Below, one piece after another: positions 44,004 through 53,472 of a stretch of 64,000 nucleotides of DNA. Source of the stretch: Blastococcus sp. HT6-4. Its GTDB lineage: Bacteria > Actinomycetota > Actinomycetes > Mycobacteriales > Geodermatophilaceae. The position numbers were made by a program, and so were the translations under genes. Location: positions 2,852,001 through 2,916,000 of the forward strand of contig NZ_CP155551.1 of assembly GCF_039679125.1 (NCBI RefSeq), given 5' to 3'. Position 1 is the stretch's first letter. Every line of letters starts with the position of its first letter. A model generated the notes under the pieces. It had not been told where the DNA came from and searched no databases. It saw only the letters and a program-made list of their open reading frames with translations.

Positions 44004-45626
44004 CTATCCCGACACGATGACCTTGCTCGAACGACCACGACTCGCTCGCCTGTCACGCAGCCGCCGCCACGCCGAGCTGGCCAGCTCGACCTCCTGGCGG
44101 GTGAAACCCAGCGCGTCGATTAACAGTGTTTGGTCGACCAGCTCGACCGCCTCAGCTGTACGACCGTCCCGCAGCAATTCGTCCACCTTCGTTGCCAGTG
44201 CCTCGTCGACCAGGGCCGGGCTCGGGATGGGAATGTGCTCCGCTTCGGAGGGCTCCAGCTCAAGAATGCCGCCGCCGTAACTGCGCCCCACCACTTCTGC
44301 CGACGCGCAGGTAACGCTGTTCAGCGAAGCAACGGCTAGCTGCGTGGCTGTGGCATCGGTCCTGCGGAGGGTCACTCGGTGCACGGTGTCCGTGCTGGTC
44401 GCATCTGTGAGGTTTGCGAAGATCCGTGGATACCTGTGGATCTGTCGGAGCATGAAGCCGTCAGGAGAACTGGTGGACGGAACGCGCCACCAATCACGGC
44501 GAATCCGGCACTTGTAGCCAAGGTGCACCTCCTCGGCTTCACCCTCCTCGACGTGCCGACGGAGGCCGGCGTGGGTCTCGGGGGACACGTCGGAGGGCAC
44601 GTCCAGCAGTCGCGTCCTCGCGGCTGTGATGGCCTGCTCATTGAGGTCCGCGGGGGTGAATGCCACCCCGGTCAGCTGTGCGCTGCGGGACACGAGACCC
44701 TTGGTGAGATCGGCCAGGTCCAGAGCAGCAGCGTCGCCCGCGGTCATCGTGAAAAAGCTATTCCTGCCCGTCACGACGCCCACGTCAACAGAGGCCCAGG
44801 CGCCCACGGTGGTCAGCCGGGCGTCCTCCCGCATGCTCCGCAGCCCAGCGACCTCGTCCGCGGCCAGGTAATACTTCGTCCACTTCTCGCCATCATGCAA
44901 CGGCGCGACCACTGCCGGAACCGCGCTCAGGTTCAGGTCGCCCAGTTCGGCCGCATCGTCGATCTCCACGCCCCGCATCACGGCAGGGCCTTCTCCGCGC
45001 GTCGCCAGCAGGAGCACAACCTCCTGCAAAATGCCCGGAAAAACGAGCTTCCGAAAGGAGATCAGCGTGATCTCTGCGCAGTTGTCGACAAGGTAGGCCC
45101 GCAAGGCCTTCGCATAGCCGACCTGGAGCAGCTCCGCCGGCAGCACGAGCCCAACACGACCGCCCTCTCTCACAGCAACCATGGACGCGGCGACGAACGG
45201 CATCCAGGCATTCATCAGCTTCGTAGTTGGCAGCCCAAGTTCGCGCATGAACCGGAGGGCTCGCTCACGCTCGACCTGCGACCAGTTGCCGAAACGGATA
45301 TACGGCGGATTGCCGGCAACACCGTCGTGACGACCGTGTTGGGCCGCATCAAACCAGCGAAAGAAATCGTCCTGGATCACACTCCCACCGTGCTCAGCAG
45401 CACGGCGAGCCTCAGCCGCCTCGAGCTCGATACCGAGCACGTCAGCCGATCCTGCCTTGGCGACCAGGTGCCGCAGGATCGCGCCGTCGCCCGCCGCCGG
45501 CTCCAGCAGCCGAGTCCCGGCGCCCGCCACCCAGGCAGCCACGGCGCGAGCGATCGCGTCGGGGGTGTAGTAGCCGCCTCGGAGCTTGTCGACGTCCGGC
45601 GCGATCTTGCTGGTGAAACGAGGCAT
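44004..45626 (-). CDS. Solo N6-adenine-type DNA methyltransferase (Eco57I-like)
   Basis: 540 aa from the ATG at 45626, six bases after GATACT with no Shine-Dalgarno. It has the gamma-type amino-methyltransferase order: GGYYTPDAIARAVAAWV (motif X region), LLEPAAGDGAILRHL (motif I, around 40) and the catalytic GNPPYIRFGNW (around 105). About 350 C-terminal residues would recognise the target (NEQAITAARTRLL, LASLNSV-like segment, IPIPSPALVDEALA). No nuclease motif is present, so it modifies only. It is divergent from the large nuclease-methyltransferase gene, 94 bp apart, suggesting a protective partner. Confidence 0.87.
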   Translation of the reverse strand: MPRFTSKIAPDVDKLRGGYYTPDAIARAVAAWVAGAGTRLLEPAAGDGAILRHLVAKAGSADVLGIELEAAEARRAAEHGGSVIQDDFFRWFDAAQHGRHDGVAGNPPYIRFGNWSQVERERALRFMRELGLPTTKLMNAWMPFVAASMVAVREGGRVGLVLPAELLQVGYAKALRAYLVDNCAEITLISFRKLVFPGILQEVVLLLATRGEGPAVMRGVEIDDAAELGDLNLSAVPAVVAPLHDGEKWTKYYLAADEVAGLRSMREDARLTTVGAWASVDVGVVTGRNSFFTMTAGDAAALDLADLTKGLVSRSAQLTGVAFTPADLNEQAITAARTRLLDVPSDVSPETHAGLRRHVEEGEAEEVHLGYKCRIRRDWWRVPSTSSPDGFMLRQIHRYPRIFANLTDATSTDTVHRVTLRRTDATATQLAVASLNSVTCASAEVVGRSYGGGILELEPSEAEHIPIPSPALVDEALATKVDELLRDGRTAEAVELVDQTLLIDALGFTRQEVELASSAWRRLRDRRASRGRSSKVIVSG

Positions 45627-45720
45627 GCGATGAGTATCCGTGGCGGCACCGACAAGTCGCTGCCACCGGCCGGTGCGTGTCATGCCCGGCGCCGCTACCT
45701 CACCGTGTTCTGCTTCCTGC
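45627..45720. promoter_or_regulatory. Divergent promoter region of the two methyltransferase genes
   Basis: A 94-bp gap. The minus-strand -10-like GATACT is at 45638-45633. No equally clear box was found for the plus-strand gene. A shared region would let one regulator balance modification and restriction. Confidence 0.4.
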
Positions 45721-48705
45721 GTGGGATTCATCCGCCTGGACAAGGAAGCTGCACGACTCGAGCTTGCGAAGCTGGTGGAGCAGTACGACAGTCAGCGCGC
45801 TGCCCTCGAAGCCCCCGGGTCCACCTACCCGGAGGCCCAGGCAAGGCTCGACTACATCGACAAGATGCTGCGAATCCTCGGCTGGGACGTGAACAACGAC
45901 GAGGGAGTTCCGCACTCGCTCCGGGACGTCGTCGTTGAGCAGACCCTCTCGGAAGAAGGCAGCGCCGGAAGGCCCGACTACCGGCTTCGCGTGAACGGGC
46001 GAGACCGCCTTCCTTGGGAGGCGAAGAAGCCGTCCGTCCGGCTGTCGAACAGCCGGGAATCAGCCCACCAGACCCGCACGTACGGCTTCACCTTGCAGCT
46101 ACCCGCGGCCGTGCTCACGAACTTCTCCGAGCTCGTCATCTTCGACACGAAGAACGAGCCGGACGAGTCGCAGGCTACCGACTACGCCGTAATCCCCAGA
46201 TGCCACTTCGCGTACACGGACTATGTGTCACGCTTCGACGACCTGTGGGAGCGCCTGTCGTATGAGTCCGTTGCAAGCGAAGCCTTCTACAGCGTGTACG
46301 ACTATGCGGAGCCCCTACGCGGCACTTCCGCCTTCGACCAGAGCTTTCTCAAGCACTTCCGGCACTGGCGTCAGCAGCTTGCTCAGGCCATCTCCCTGGA
46401 AGATCCTGCACTGGCCGCTGCAGAGGTCGGCCGCCGGACGCAGCGACTGCTAAACGCCATGCTGTTCCTCCGCGTGTGCGAGGACCGCAACATCAAGAAG
46501 TACGAGGACCTGCGAAAGTCCTCCGAGGCCGGCGAGCTTTCGAACGAGTTCAAGCGAGCAGACGAGATTTTCAACGCCGGACTCTTCCGGGCGCTGGACT
46601 CCGTCCGGATCGATGCGGACGTGCTCGGCTCGGTCGTTCGGGACCTTTACTGGCCGCGCAGCAAGTTCGCCTTCGGTCTCTTGGAGCCCGACACCCTCGC
46701 CGCCCTTTACGAGCAGTCTCTGGCCGAGCGCGTCGAGATCGATGAAGAACGGGCCGTGACCTTGGTACCCAAGCCGGAGCTGGCGCACGCAGGAGGCGTC
46801 GTCCCCACGCCCGCGGACGTAGTTGACAAGCTCCTCGACCTGGCCCTCGGCCAGCACCTCGTCGTAGGTCAGCCCGTTCCCGCAGACCTGACAGTCGCTG
46901 ATCCGGCCAGCGGCAGTGGTGTATTCCTCGTGGCCGCGTTGGAGCGCTTAATCCGCCATGAGGAGGCCGCCACGGGTCCTCTCGACCTCGTTGGCCGCGG
47001 GCGATTGGCGCGGGAGCACATCTTCGGCGTCGACATCGACGGCGAAGCTGTCGAGGTGGCGCGGCTCAGCCTGCTGCTCGTCGTGCTGGGCGAGGACCTG
47101 GTGGACATCGCCACCGCGCAGGCTGTGCTTCCTAGCCTCGACCACAACCTGCAGGTCGGTAACGCCCTCGTCGGCTACGACTTCGACCAGATCGTCCCCG
47201 ACGCGGCCGCCGAGCCCGAGGTGTGGGCGGCCGTCGCACCGTTCGACTGGGCCCTCGCATTTCCGGAGACGCAGGCGGCCGGTGGCTTTACCTGCCTGAT
47301 CGGCAACCCGCCCTATATTCGAATTCAGGTCCTCGCCGCACACATGCCGCAGCAGCTGGAGTACTTCCAAGACGCCCGTTCCGGCTACGTGTCCGCACAG
47401 TCGCACAACTTCGACGTGTACATGCTCTTCCTCGAGCGGTCTCTTCGTCTCATCAAGCCGGAGGGCAGTCTGGCCTTCGTCGTCAAGCACGGCTTCACGT
47501 CGTCGGCGGCAGGTGGGCGGTTGCGCGGCGTTCTCGGGAAGAAGCTGCGGAAACTTGTGCACTTTGGGGTCGAGCAGCTCTTCCCTGGCCGCCTGACCTA
47601 CACCTGCTTCGTCGTCGCGAGCGGCACGGACGAGACCTCGGATTTAACAGTTTCGTTGGTCTCGAACGCTGCCGCATACCTCAACGGAGATTCGGAGGCC
47701 GCGTCCGAGGTCTCACTCGTGCGTGCCGACCTGGGGGAAGCCGTCTGGCCCATCGCCGGGGCCGAGCAAGCCACGATGTTCACAACGATGGAGGCCGCCG
47801 CCATCGCAAGGCTTGGTGACGAGAACTGGGTGGACATTTTCGTGGGAGTGCAGACCTCCGCGGACCCTCTCTTCCTGCTCCGCGTCGCTGCTGACGATCC
47901 GGCAAGCAACCACGTGGAAATCCTCGACGATGAAGGCGAGCTTTGGTCGATCGAGCGGGGCATGCTGCGCCCCGCCATCCGAGACGTAGCCCTCATGCCG
48001 TACGGCGACCAGCCCGACGGCGACTACGTCGCCATCTTCCCGTACGAAGTGGAACAACCGCACCCCGGCCAGAAGCGCGGAAAGGCCACCCCGTTCGACC
48101 TGCAGACCATGCAGCACAGGTTCCCCAAGGCGCTCGAGTACCTACGCGCCAAGGAAGGCCGACTGCGCGCGCGGGCCGCGACACTGGACGAGGCATTTTG
48201 GGCCTACGGCCGGAATCAGAGTTTGTGGAAGATGGACGGCCCCAAAATCGTCAACCGCACCATGTCCGTGGCTGGAAAGGCTCAGTACGTGCCGGACCGG
48301 CGCGATCACGTCGTGCCCGGCGGTGGGAGTGGTCCGTACACGCTGCTCCGACCCACGCCACAGTGTCCGATCTCGATGGAGGTCGTCATAGCACTGCTGT
48401 CTCATCCGGCCGTCGACGCCTACGTGGCCGCCCGCGCTCGCGCCTTCCAGGGCGGGTATGTCGTGCACTCCAAGGCCACCCTACAGGGCGTCCCGGTCCC
48501 AGCCCTGTCCAGCGAGGCTGTGGACGAGTTGGAGCGGAACACCAGGCAGTTGCAGGAGTTCGAGCGCCGGCTCCGCGAGGAGAACGACAGCGTCCTCCGG
48601 GGTTCCCTCGTCCAGCGCCGGGAGATTCTGGCCCTCAAGAACCGATCGATCATCACCGAGGCGTATGGCCTCACGGACGGCCAGGTACAGACGACTGTCG
48701 GATAG
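45721..48705 (+). CDS. Type IIG-like restriction enzyme (nuclease plus adenine methyltransferase)
   Basis: 994 aa from the GTG at 45721; the frame is open to 45640, but homologous sequence seems to begin at FIRLDKEAARLELAKLVEQY. Residues 60-110 carry a PD-(D/E)xK-type nuclease (GRPDYRLRVNG, then LPWEAKKPSVRLSN). A helical connector leads to the methyltransferase: motif I LTVADPASGSGVFLVAALER (around 391) and catalytic IGNPPYIRIQVL (around 526). The C-terminal 350 residues include a target-recognition region (LWKMDGPKIVNRTMS, GGYVVHSKATLQGVPVP). It should cut and methylate in one chain, as Eco57I-class enzymes do. Confidence 0.88.
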   Translation: MGFIRLDKEAARLELAKLVEQYDSQRAALEAPGSTYPEAQARLDYIDKMLRILGWDVNNDEGVPHSLRDVVVEQTLSEEGSAGRPDYRLRVNGRDRLPWEAKKPSVRLSNSRESAHQTRTYGFTLQLPAAVLTNFSELVIFDTKNEPDESQATDYAVIPRCHFAYTDYVSRFDDLWERLSYESVASEAFYSVYDYAEPLRGTSAFDQSFLKHFRHWRQQLAQAISLEDPALAAAEVGRRTQRLLNAMLFLRVCEDRNIKKYEDLRKSSEAGELSNEFKRADEIFNAGLFRALDSVRIDADVLGSVVRDLYWPRSKFAFGLLEPDTLAALYEQSLAERVEIDEERAVTLVPKPELAHAGGVVPTPADVVDKLLDLALGQHLVVGQPVPADLTVADPASGSGVFLVAALERLIRHEEAATGPLDLVGRGRLAREHIFGVDIDGEAVEVARLSLLLVVLGEDLVDIATAQAVLPSLDHNLQVGNALVGYDFDQIVPDAAAEPEVWAAVAPFDWALAFPETQAAGGFTCLIGNPPYIRIQVLAAHMPQQLEYFQDARSGYVSAQSHNFDVYMLFLERSLRLIKPEGSLAFVVKHGFTSSAAGGRLRGVLGKKLRKLVHFGVEQLFPGRLTYTCFVVASGTDETSDLTVSLVSNAAAYLNGDSEAASEVSLVRADLGEAVWPIAGAEQATMFTTMEAAAIARLGDENWVDIFVGVQTSADPLFLLRVAADDPASNHVEILDDEGELWSIERGMLRPAIRDVALMPYGDQPDGDYVAIFPYEVEQPHPGQKRGKATPFDLQTMQHRFPKALEYLRAKEGRLRARAATLDEAFWAYGRNQSLWKMDGPKIVNRTMSVAGKAQYVPDRRDHVVPGGGSGPYTLLRPTPQCPISMEVVIALLSHPAVDAYVAARARAFQGGYVVHSKATLQGVPVPALSSEAVDELERNTRQLQEFERRLREENDSVLRGSLVQRREILALKNRSIITEAYGLTDGQVQTTVG

Positions 48706-49068
48706 ACACTCGGATCACGGTCCGAGGGTCGAGCATCGCGAGCGGCGAGAGCCGGCGGTGCGAGAAGCGGTTTCGCAGGCCCTTGAGAAGAGAGGCCGCT
48801 TCACCGCCCCGGTGCTTGACGAAGCCCTAACGGACGCGAAAGCGCGAGGACGCGATGGGCCGAGTGACAGACCTGCGTCGCTCCGGTCCCGTGGCGTGGG
48901 GCCCGGCAAGAACGCCCCGTGGACCGCTCGAGGGGGGCAGGGCCTGTCCCCGGCTCCCCGCCGCGCTCTGCCGGCTCCTGGCATCCGAGACGGTGAGGAG
49001 GTTCAGGTCGCACACCACCGCCTGCGCGCCTCCAACCGCGGGCCACCAAAAGGTGCTGAAGTTCCGAC
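48706..49068. other. Intergenic stretch before the AIPR gene
   Basis: About 360 bp with scattered open frames but no motif, hairpin of note or recognisable protein. TGAAGT six bases before the AIPR GTG could be its -10 box. Confidence 0.4.
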
Positions 49069-50760
49069 GTGGATACGGCTGCTCGTAGGCTGCTCGCGCG
49101 CCAGTTCGAATCGCACCGAATCGGTGACCGGACGCCAAGCGCTGCCATGCTCGCGTGGTTCTTGACGCACGTCGAGCGCCTTGATGCCGAAGAAGTGCCA
49201 CAAGCGATATGTGATGGCAGTGGCGACAAGGGCATCGACGCCCTGACAGTCAACGATGAGCTGAGCGAGATCACTGTCTACCAAAGCAAGAGGATGGAGA
49301 GCCCAACCAAGACCCAGGGCGACAATGATCTTAAGAACCTAATGGGGGCTGCTCGCTACTTCGACTCCTCGGCAAGCGTCGATGGATTACTTGCAAGCAA
49401 GCCAAACCCTGAGCTTCGCCGCCTTCTTATCAGGCACGACATCTCAAATAAAGTTGGGAAGGGCTACCGTGTTCGACGCTTAGTCTTTGTCACGAACGCT
49501 GAACTTGATGCCGCCGGGGCCAGCCTAACGGAAGCCATGGTTGGCCAGGACCCTACTCTGGATGTATGGCATGGCGGGCGATTGGCAGCAGTGGCCGCGC
49601 GGGTCGAGCGGGCCGACTTACGCGCCGAGGTCGTTACTCTACGGGCGGCAACGAGACCTCTACTGGACGACTTGGATGGCCAGGCGCGCTTGGCGGTGGC
49701 GTTGGTCCCGGCGACCGAGCTCGTGAAACTACCCGGCATCGACGATATGACGTTGTTTAGCAGGAACGTGCGCCTGTCTGCCGGCAATACCCGGATCAAT
49801 AGAGAGCTTGCAAAAACCGTCACTGACGCCAGCGAACACGATCTGTTCCCAGCGTCTCACAATGGTATAACCATTCTCACTCTAGGGCTCCAAGTGCGCG
49901 CCACGAGGCTGCAGTTGTCGGGAGTAACAGTCGTGAACGGCTGCCAGTCGCTACTCGCCCTTCATCGGGCGCGGAACGTCATTACGCCGAGCCTGAAACT
50001 CTTGGTGAAAGTGATTCAGCTTCCCGAGGCGGATAGTCGTCTGAGTGACGTAATAACATACCGCGCGAACAACCAGAACGCGGTGAATATTAGAGACCAG
50101 CGTTCAACAGATTCAATTCAGCTGGATCTACAACGCCAAGTGTCAGCGACGTACGGGGCCGCCTTCGCCTACACGATCAAGGTTGGAGAGAAGATAACAG
50201 CGGACCGCTCATTGGATAATACGCATGCCGCACAGCTGATCATGGCGGCCTATCGGCAACGGCCCGCAGCTGCCGTGAGGAAAGTGCGCCTATTTGATCA
50301 GGATTACCATGACGTCTTTGCAGCAGACATCAGTGCGCCGAAGCTCTACCTGCTGAAGCTCTTAAGCGAGGCGGCGGACACGGCCCGCGACGACCTCCAC
50401 GGGGAGCTGCGATCTTCGTTCTCCTCGGTTCGATTTGTAGTCGTGGCGTTGGTTGCCGAACTGTTGCGCCTAACGCCCGGCGGGACACGCTTACTCGAGG
50501 CCCCCGAGGAGTGGTTGCCCCACAAGACGCAGGAGGTGCTCAGCTTCCTGACCGATCGCGCCCGGGACGTTGCTATGAACATCAACGACTACGTTCGTGA
50601 TGCGGTCGAGGCGGCAGCAGGTGACGGTAGTGACTTTGATGCGAAAACTGTCTTCATGAGTAATACTGGCATTGCACCTCTCCGGCGAGAGATCATTACG
50701 GTCTCGCGGAGAATGAACAATCGGGACCCTGGCTACCTATTCGAATTGACACCTGAATAG
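49069..50760 (+). CDS. AIPR-family abortive-infection protein
   Basis: 563 aa. The N-terminus has a PD-(D/E)xK (Mrr-like) nuclease signature: GSGDKGIDALTVNDELSEIT followed by VYQSKR (around residues 52-75). The middle and C-terminus carry AIPR features: FSRNVRLSAGNTRINREL, FPASHNGITILTLG, VTVVNGCQSLLALHRARN, ITYRANNQNAVNIRDQRS and LFDQDYHDVF. AIPR proteins are linked to abortive phage infection. GC drops clearly, with many A/T-ending codons, unlike the neighbours, so this is a recent acquisition. GTG start; no operon partner downstream. Confidence 0.88.
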   Translation: MDTAARRLLARQFESHRIGDRTPSAAMLAWFLTHVERLDAEEVPQAICDGSGDKGIDALTVNDELSEITVYQSKRMESPTKTQGDNDLKNLMGAARYFDSSASVDGLLASKPNPELRRLLIRHDISNKVGKGYRVRRLVFVTNAELDAAGASLTEAMVGQDPTLDVWHGGRLAAVAARVERADLRAEVVTLRAATRPLLDDLDGQARLAVALVPATELVKLPGIDDMTLFSRNVRLSAGNTRINRELAKTVTDASEHDLFPASHNGITILTLGLQVRATRLQLSGVTVVNGCQSLLALHRARNVITPSLKLLVKVIQLPEADSRLSDVITYRANNQNAVNIRDQRSTDSIQLDLQRQVSATYGAAFAYTIKVGEKITADRSLDNTHAAQLIMAAYRQRPAAAVRKVRLFDQDYHDVFAADISAPKLYLLKLLSEAADTARDDLHGELRSSFSSVRFVVVALVAELLRLTPGGTRLLEAPEEWLPHKTQEVLSFLTDRARDVAMNINDYVRDAVEAAAGDGSDFDAKTVFMSNTGIAPLRREIITVSRRMNNRDPGYLFELTPE

Positions 50761-51003
50761 CGCACAGTTGATCGGGCTCCATGCCTGCCGTCGCCCTCGA
50801 GGCGTACGGTCAAGCAGGCGAGCGGGTTCCTATTGGCGCAGCCTGGGTATCAAACTTCGGGGCGCTAACGCAGCCGCCCTTCGACATCGCGCCATAGACA
50901 CTGGCGCATGGCCATATTGCTCTCCCAGGAGCGCAAATGACACCAGCGCCCCCGAAGATGAGACATGCGTTTGGTCGGCCTAGCCCGATGTAGCGTCTGT
51001 GGG

Positions 51004-51753
51004 CTAACCCGTCGTGCTACGCCGCATCGACCACATCTGCGCCGGGCGCTCGGACTGCATCGCGAAGTCCACGGCCACCGCGCCGTTGACGACCTCCTTG
51101 CGGAGGTTGCCCACTGCCACCCGCCCCAGCTCCGGGTGCGCCGCCCACCCTCCCTGCCAGCTCCAGCACCCGATCCTCGACTGCGGCCTCGTCAACTGAC
51201 TCCCAGGCCAGCCTGAGCTCGACCGCCTTGTTGCCGTTGATCTCCTCGACGAAGAGCGCCATCGCGGCCGCCGCCTCGCGGCCGATCAGCCGCGAGAGGA
51301 TCACGAAGTGCCCGCGACCCGGGTGCATCCCGCGCTTGAGGAACCCGCACAGCCGCCGGCGTCGCGCGCCACGATCCGCAGGTCCGTCGCGAGCAGCATG
51401 TCTATGCCGGCGCCCACCGCCGAGCCGCGCACCGCCGCCACCGTCGGCACGCGCACCTGACCCAGCCGTTAGAAGGAGTCGTAGATCCTGCCCATGCCCT
51501 TGTAGGCGTCGGGCGCGGCCGGGTCCTTGCCGGCCGAGGTCAGCGTCGCGGTGTCGCCAACGGCGCAGAACGACTTCCCGACCGCCCGAATCACCAGCGC
51601 GACGACCTCCGGCTTGGCGTCCACCTCGTCGAACGTCGCGATCAGCTCATCGGCCATTGCCGGCGTCAGCGCGTTGCGCCGGTCCGGGGCTTTCAGCGTC
51701 ACTGTGGCGACGCCGACCTCCACCTCGAGCAGCACCTCGCCGGATCCGGCCAG
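51004..51753 (-). pseudogene. Dead copy of the enoyl-CoA hydratase gene at 54783
   Basis: The minus strand aligns through its length with the intact gene: VTLKAPDRRNALTPAMADEL, KSFCAVGDTATLTSAGKDP, GRGHFVILSRLIGREAAAAM and MQSERPAQMWSMRRS. The start GTG has become CTG (51753), the oxyanion-hole segment CAGGD has become CAVGD, TAC in DSFY has become TAA, and frameshifts follow. Homology extends a little upstream, so promoter sequence was duplicated too. The 243 bp between the AIPR gene and this copy hold nothing recognised. Confidence 0.88.
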
Positions 51754-52448
51754 GAGTCCACCTTCCTACCGATCCGACCAGCCCCGACGCCGGCCACGGC
51801 CCCAGTGCCGTATCCGTGGCGGGGGGCCGGGAGACAGCGATATCGGTCGCCGAGTTATGCCCGGCCTGCAGCAACCGCTGGGTTCAGCTGCCGGTGCGCG
51901 CGACCGGAATGCCCGGCCAACCGGGGCCGGGCCGGAAGCCGCCGCGGCGGGCGGCGGGTGGGGCAGCCACCGGAGCGGCAACCAGGCGGAGCGTCGTCCC
52001 GCTCGCAGCAGGCACCTCGCGGCGGCGCAGGTTGTCCCGGCACCAGCGTTCGCAGTCAGCCATCAGGTTGCCGGTGGTCATCGGGCGGGAGATCCCGCTG
52101 GACGGCATGCCGGACAACGCTGCACAGCTCCTCGGCTCAGGACGACGGTTTCGGCGTCCCCACGGCAGGCTGCTGCCGGGCACGGTCGGAGCCGGCCGCG
52201 GAACGGCCGGGGACCTGCCGGGAGCGCGCCGGAAGACGGGGAAGGACGCGGGACCAACCGTAGGTGACGCCCGCGTCCGAGCCGGGCATCCCGATGACCG
52301 GCGCGCCCCGCTCAGCCGGCCACCGAAGAGCGAGACGGTCGCGCCGGGGCCGGGCCGTCACAGCATTGCGGCCGATATCCATCACAGCCAGGGTGAGCCC
52401 CAGTGGCGACGCCACCGGGGCGCCGCCACGAGCGGAAGGTGCGGTGGC
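51754..52448. other. Gene-poor stretch
   Basis: About 700 bp with low-complexity frames on both strands and no family resemblance. At its end, 52405-52427, lies a block that recurs before the paralogous gene at 60153 (see findings). Confidence 0.4.
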
Positions 52449-53066
52449 ATGCACGCTCGATCCACCACCATCGAGGCCGACCCCGACAACCTCGACGCCG
52501 GCATCGCCTTCACCCGCGACGAGGTGATGCCGGCGATCCAGCAGATCGACGGCTGCATCGGCCTGTCGATGCTCACCGACCGCGAGAGCGGCCGCTGCAT
52601 CGTCACGACGTCCTGGGCCGACGCCGATGCCATGCGCGCGGCCACCGAGGACGTCCACCCCATCCGGCTCATGCAGGCCCTCGGCGCCCAGGGCCTCGAC
52701 ATCCAGGAGTGGGAGATCGCCGTCCTGCACCGCGAGCGCCCGGCCGGGGACGGCGCCGGCGCCCAGGTCACCTGGGCCCGCATCCCGCCGAACCACCTGA
52801 ACGAACTCCTCGACGCCTACCGGCACAACCTCATGCCGCGGCTGCAGGAGCTGATGGGCTTCGACAGCCTGAGCATGCTGGTCGACCGGCGCACCGGCCG
52901 CACGGTCAGCGTCACCGCCTTCGAGACCCGCGACGCGCTCGCCCTGGTCCGCAAGCAGGCCAAGCACCTGCCCGAGCAGTTCGCCCAGGCCATGGGCGCC
53001 CGCATCACCGACATCGCGGAGATGGACCTCGCCGTGGCCCACCTGCGGGTCCCGGAAACGGTCTGA
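52449..53066 (+). CDS. Double ABM-like domain protein, copy 1
   Basis: 205 aa with two repeats of a dimeric alpha/beta-barrel half: GCIGLSMLTDRESGRCIVTT followed by SWADADAM in the first, and FDSLSMLVDRRTGRTVSVTA followed by FETRDALAL in the second. This is the strand pattern of antibiotic-biosynthesis-monooxygenase-like domains. No cofactor motif; the reaction is unknown. Paralogous to the 207-aa protein at 60153, sharing MHAR(S/T)TTI at the start, EWEIA in the middle and HLRVPE(T/L)V at the end. It is followed closely by another small dimeric-barrel gene. Confidence 0.75.
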   Translation: MHARSTTIEADPDNLDAGIAFTRDEVMPAIQQIDGCIGLSMLTDRESGRCIVTTSWADADAMRAATEDVHPIRLMQALGAQGLDIQEWEIAVLHRERPAGDGAGAQVTWARIPPNHLNELLDAYRHNLMPRLQELMGFDSLSMLVDRRTGRTVSVTAFETRDALALVRKQAKHLPEQFAQAMGARITDIAEMDLAVAHLRVPETV

Positions 53067-53107
53067 CGGACGTCGCTCCCCAGGAGGAGCGCCAGTAGCG
53101 TCGACAC

Positions 53108-53470
53108 ATGGCGATCGACCCCCGCGGTGCAGACCTCGAGCGCTACCTCCAGGAGGACCCCGGCGGTCCTGTCATCATGCTCAACCTGCTCCGCTTCGCC
53201 GAGGGCGGCCGCGAGTCCTACGACCAGTACGCCAAGGCCCTCTCCGAGACCTTCCTCCCCCGCTACGGCGGCGAGGTCCTCTATGCCGGGGACGGCGGCA
53301 CGCCGCTCGTCGCCGAGCAGGGCCAGAACTGGGACGCCTTCCTGCTCGTGCGCTATTCCTCCCGCGAGGCGTTCAGCCGCATGGTCGCCGACCGCGGGTA
53401 CCAGAAGGTCACGCACCTGCGCACCCAAGCGCTCACCGAGGCCGTGCTCCAGCCCACCACCCCCTGGTAG
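53108..53470 (+). CDS. DUF1330-like dimeric alpha/beta-barrel protein
   Basis: 120 aa: GGPVIMLNLLRFAEGGRESY, then YAKALSETFLPRYGGEVLY, then WDAFLLVRYSSREAFSRMVA, the pattern of DUF1330/EthD-like small barrels. No catalytic residue can be assigned. TAGCGT (53096-53101) is six bases before the ATG; an AGGAGGAG lies further up. It lies 41 bp after the double ABM-like gene and 2 bp before the kinase pseudogene. Confidence 0.78.
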   Translation: MAIDPRGADLERYLQEDPGGPVIMLNLLRFAEGGRESYDQYAKALSETFLPRYGGEVLYAGDGGTPLVAEQGQNWDAFLLVRYSSREAFSRMVADRGYQKVTHLRTQALTEAVLQPTTPW

Positions 53471-53472
53471 CC

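Noticed and set aside
49100..49120. TTCGAATC resembling a tRNA T-loop
   Set aside because: It lies inside the AIPR coding sequence and no cloverleaf or acceptor stem can be drawn around it.
35600..51760. Search for integrase, attachment repeats or insertion sequences bounding the defence island
   Set aside because: No recombinase gene, tRNA target or flanking direct repeat could be identified by eye, so no mobile element is called.
51754..52448. Cys-containing frame around 51850 (ELCPACSNRWVQLPVRA) that looks like a zinc ribbon
   Set aside because: Only one CxxC pair, quickly followed by low-complexity sequence and no homology to the zinc-ribbon family in this window.
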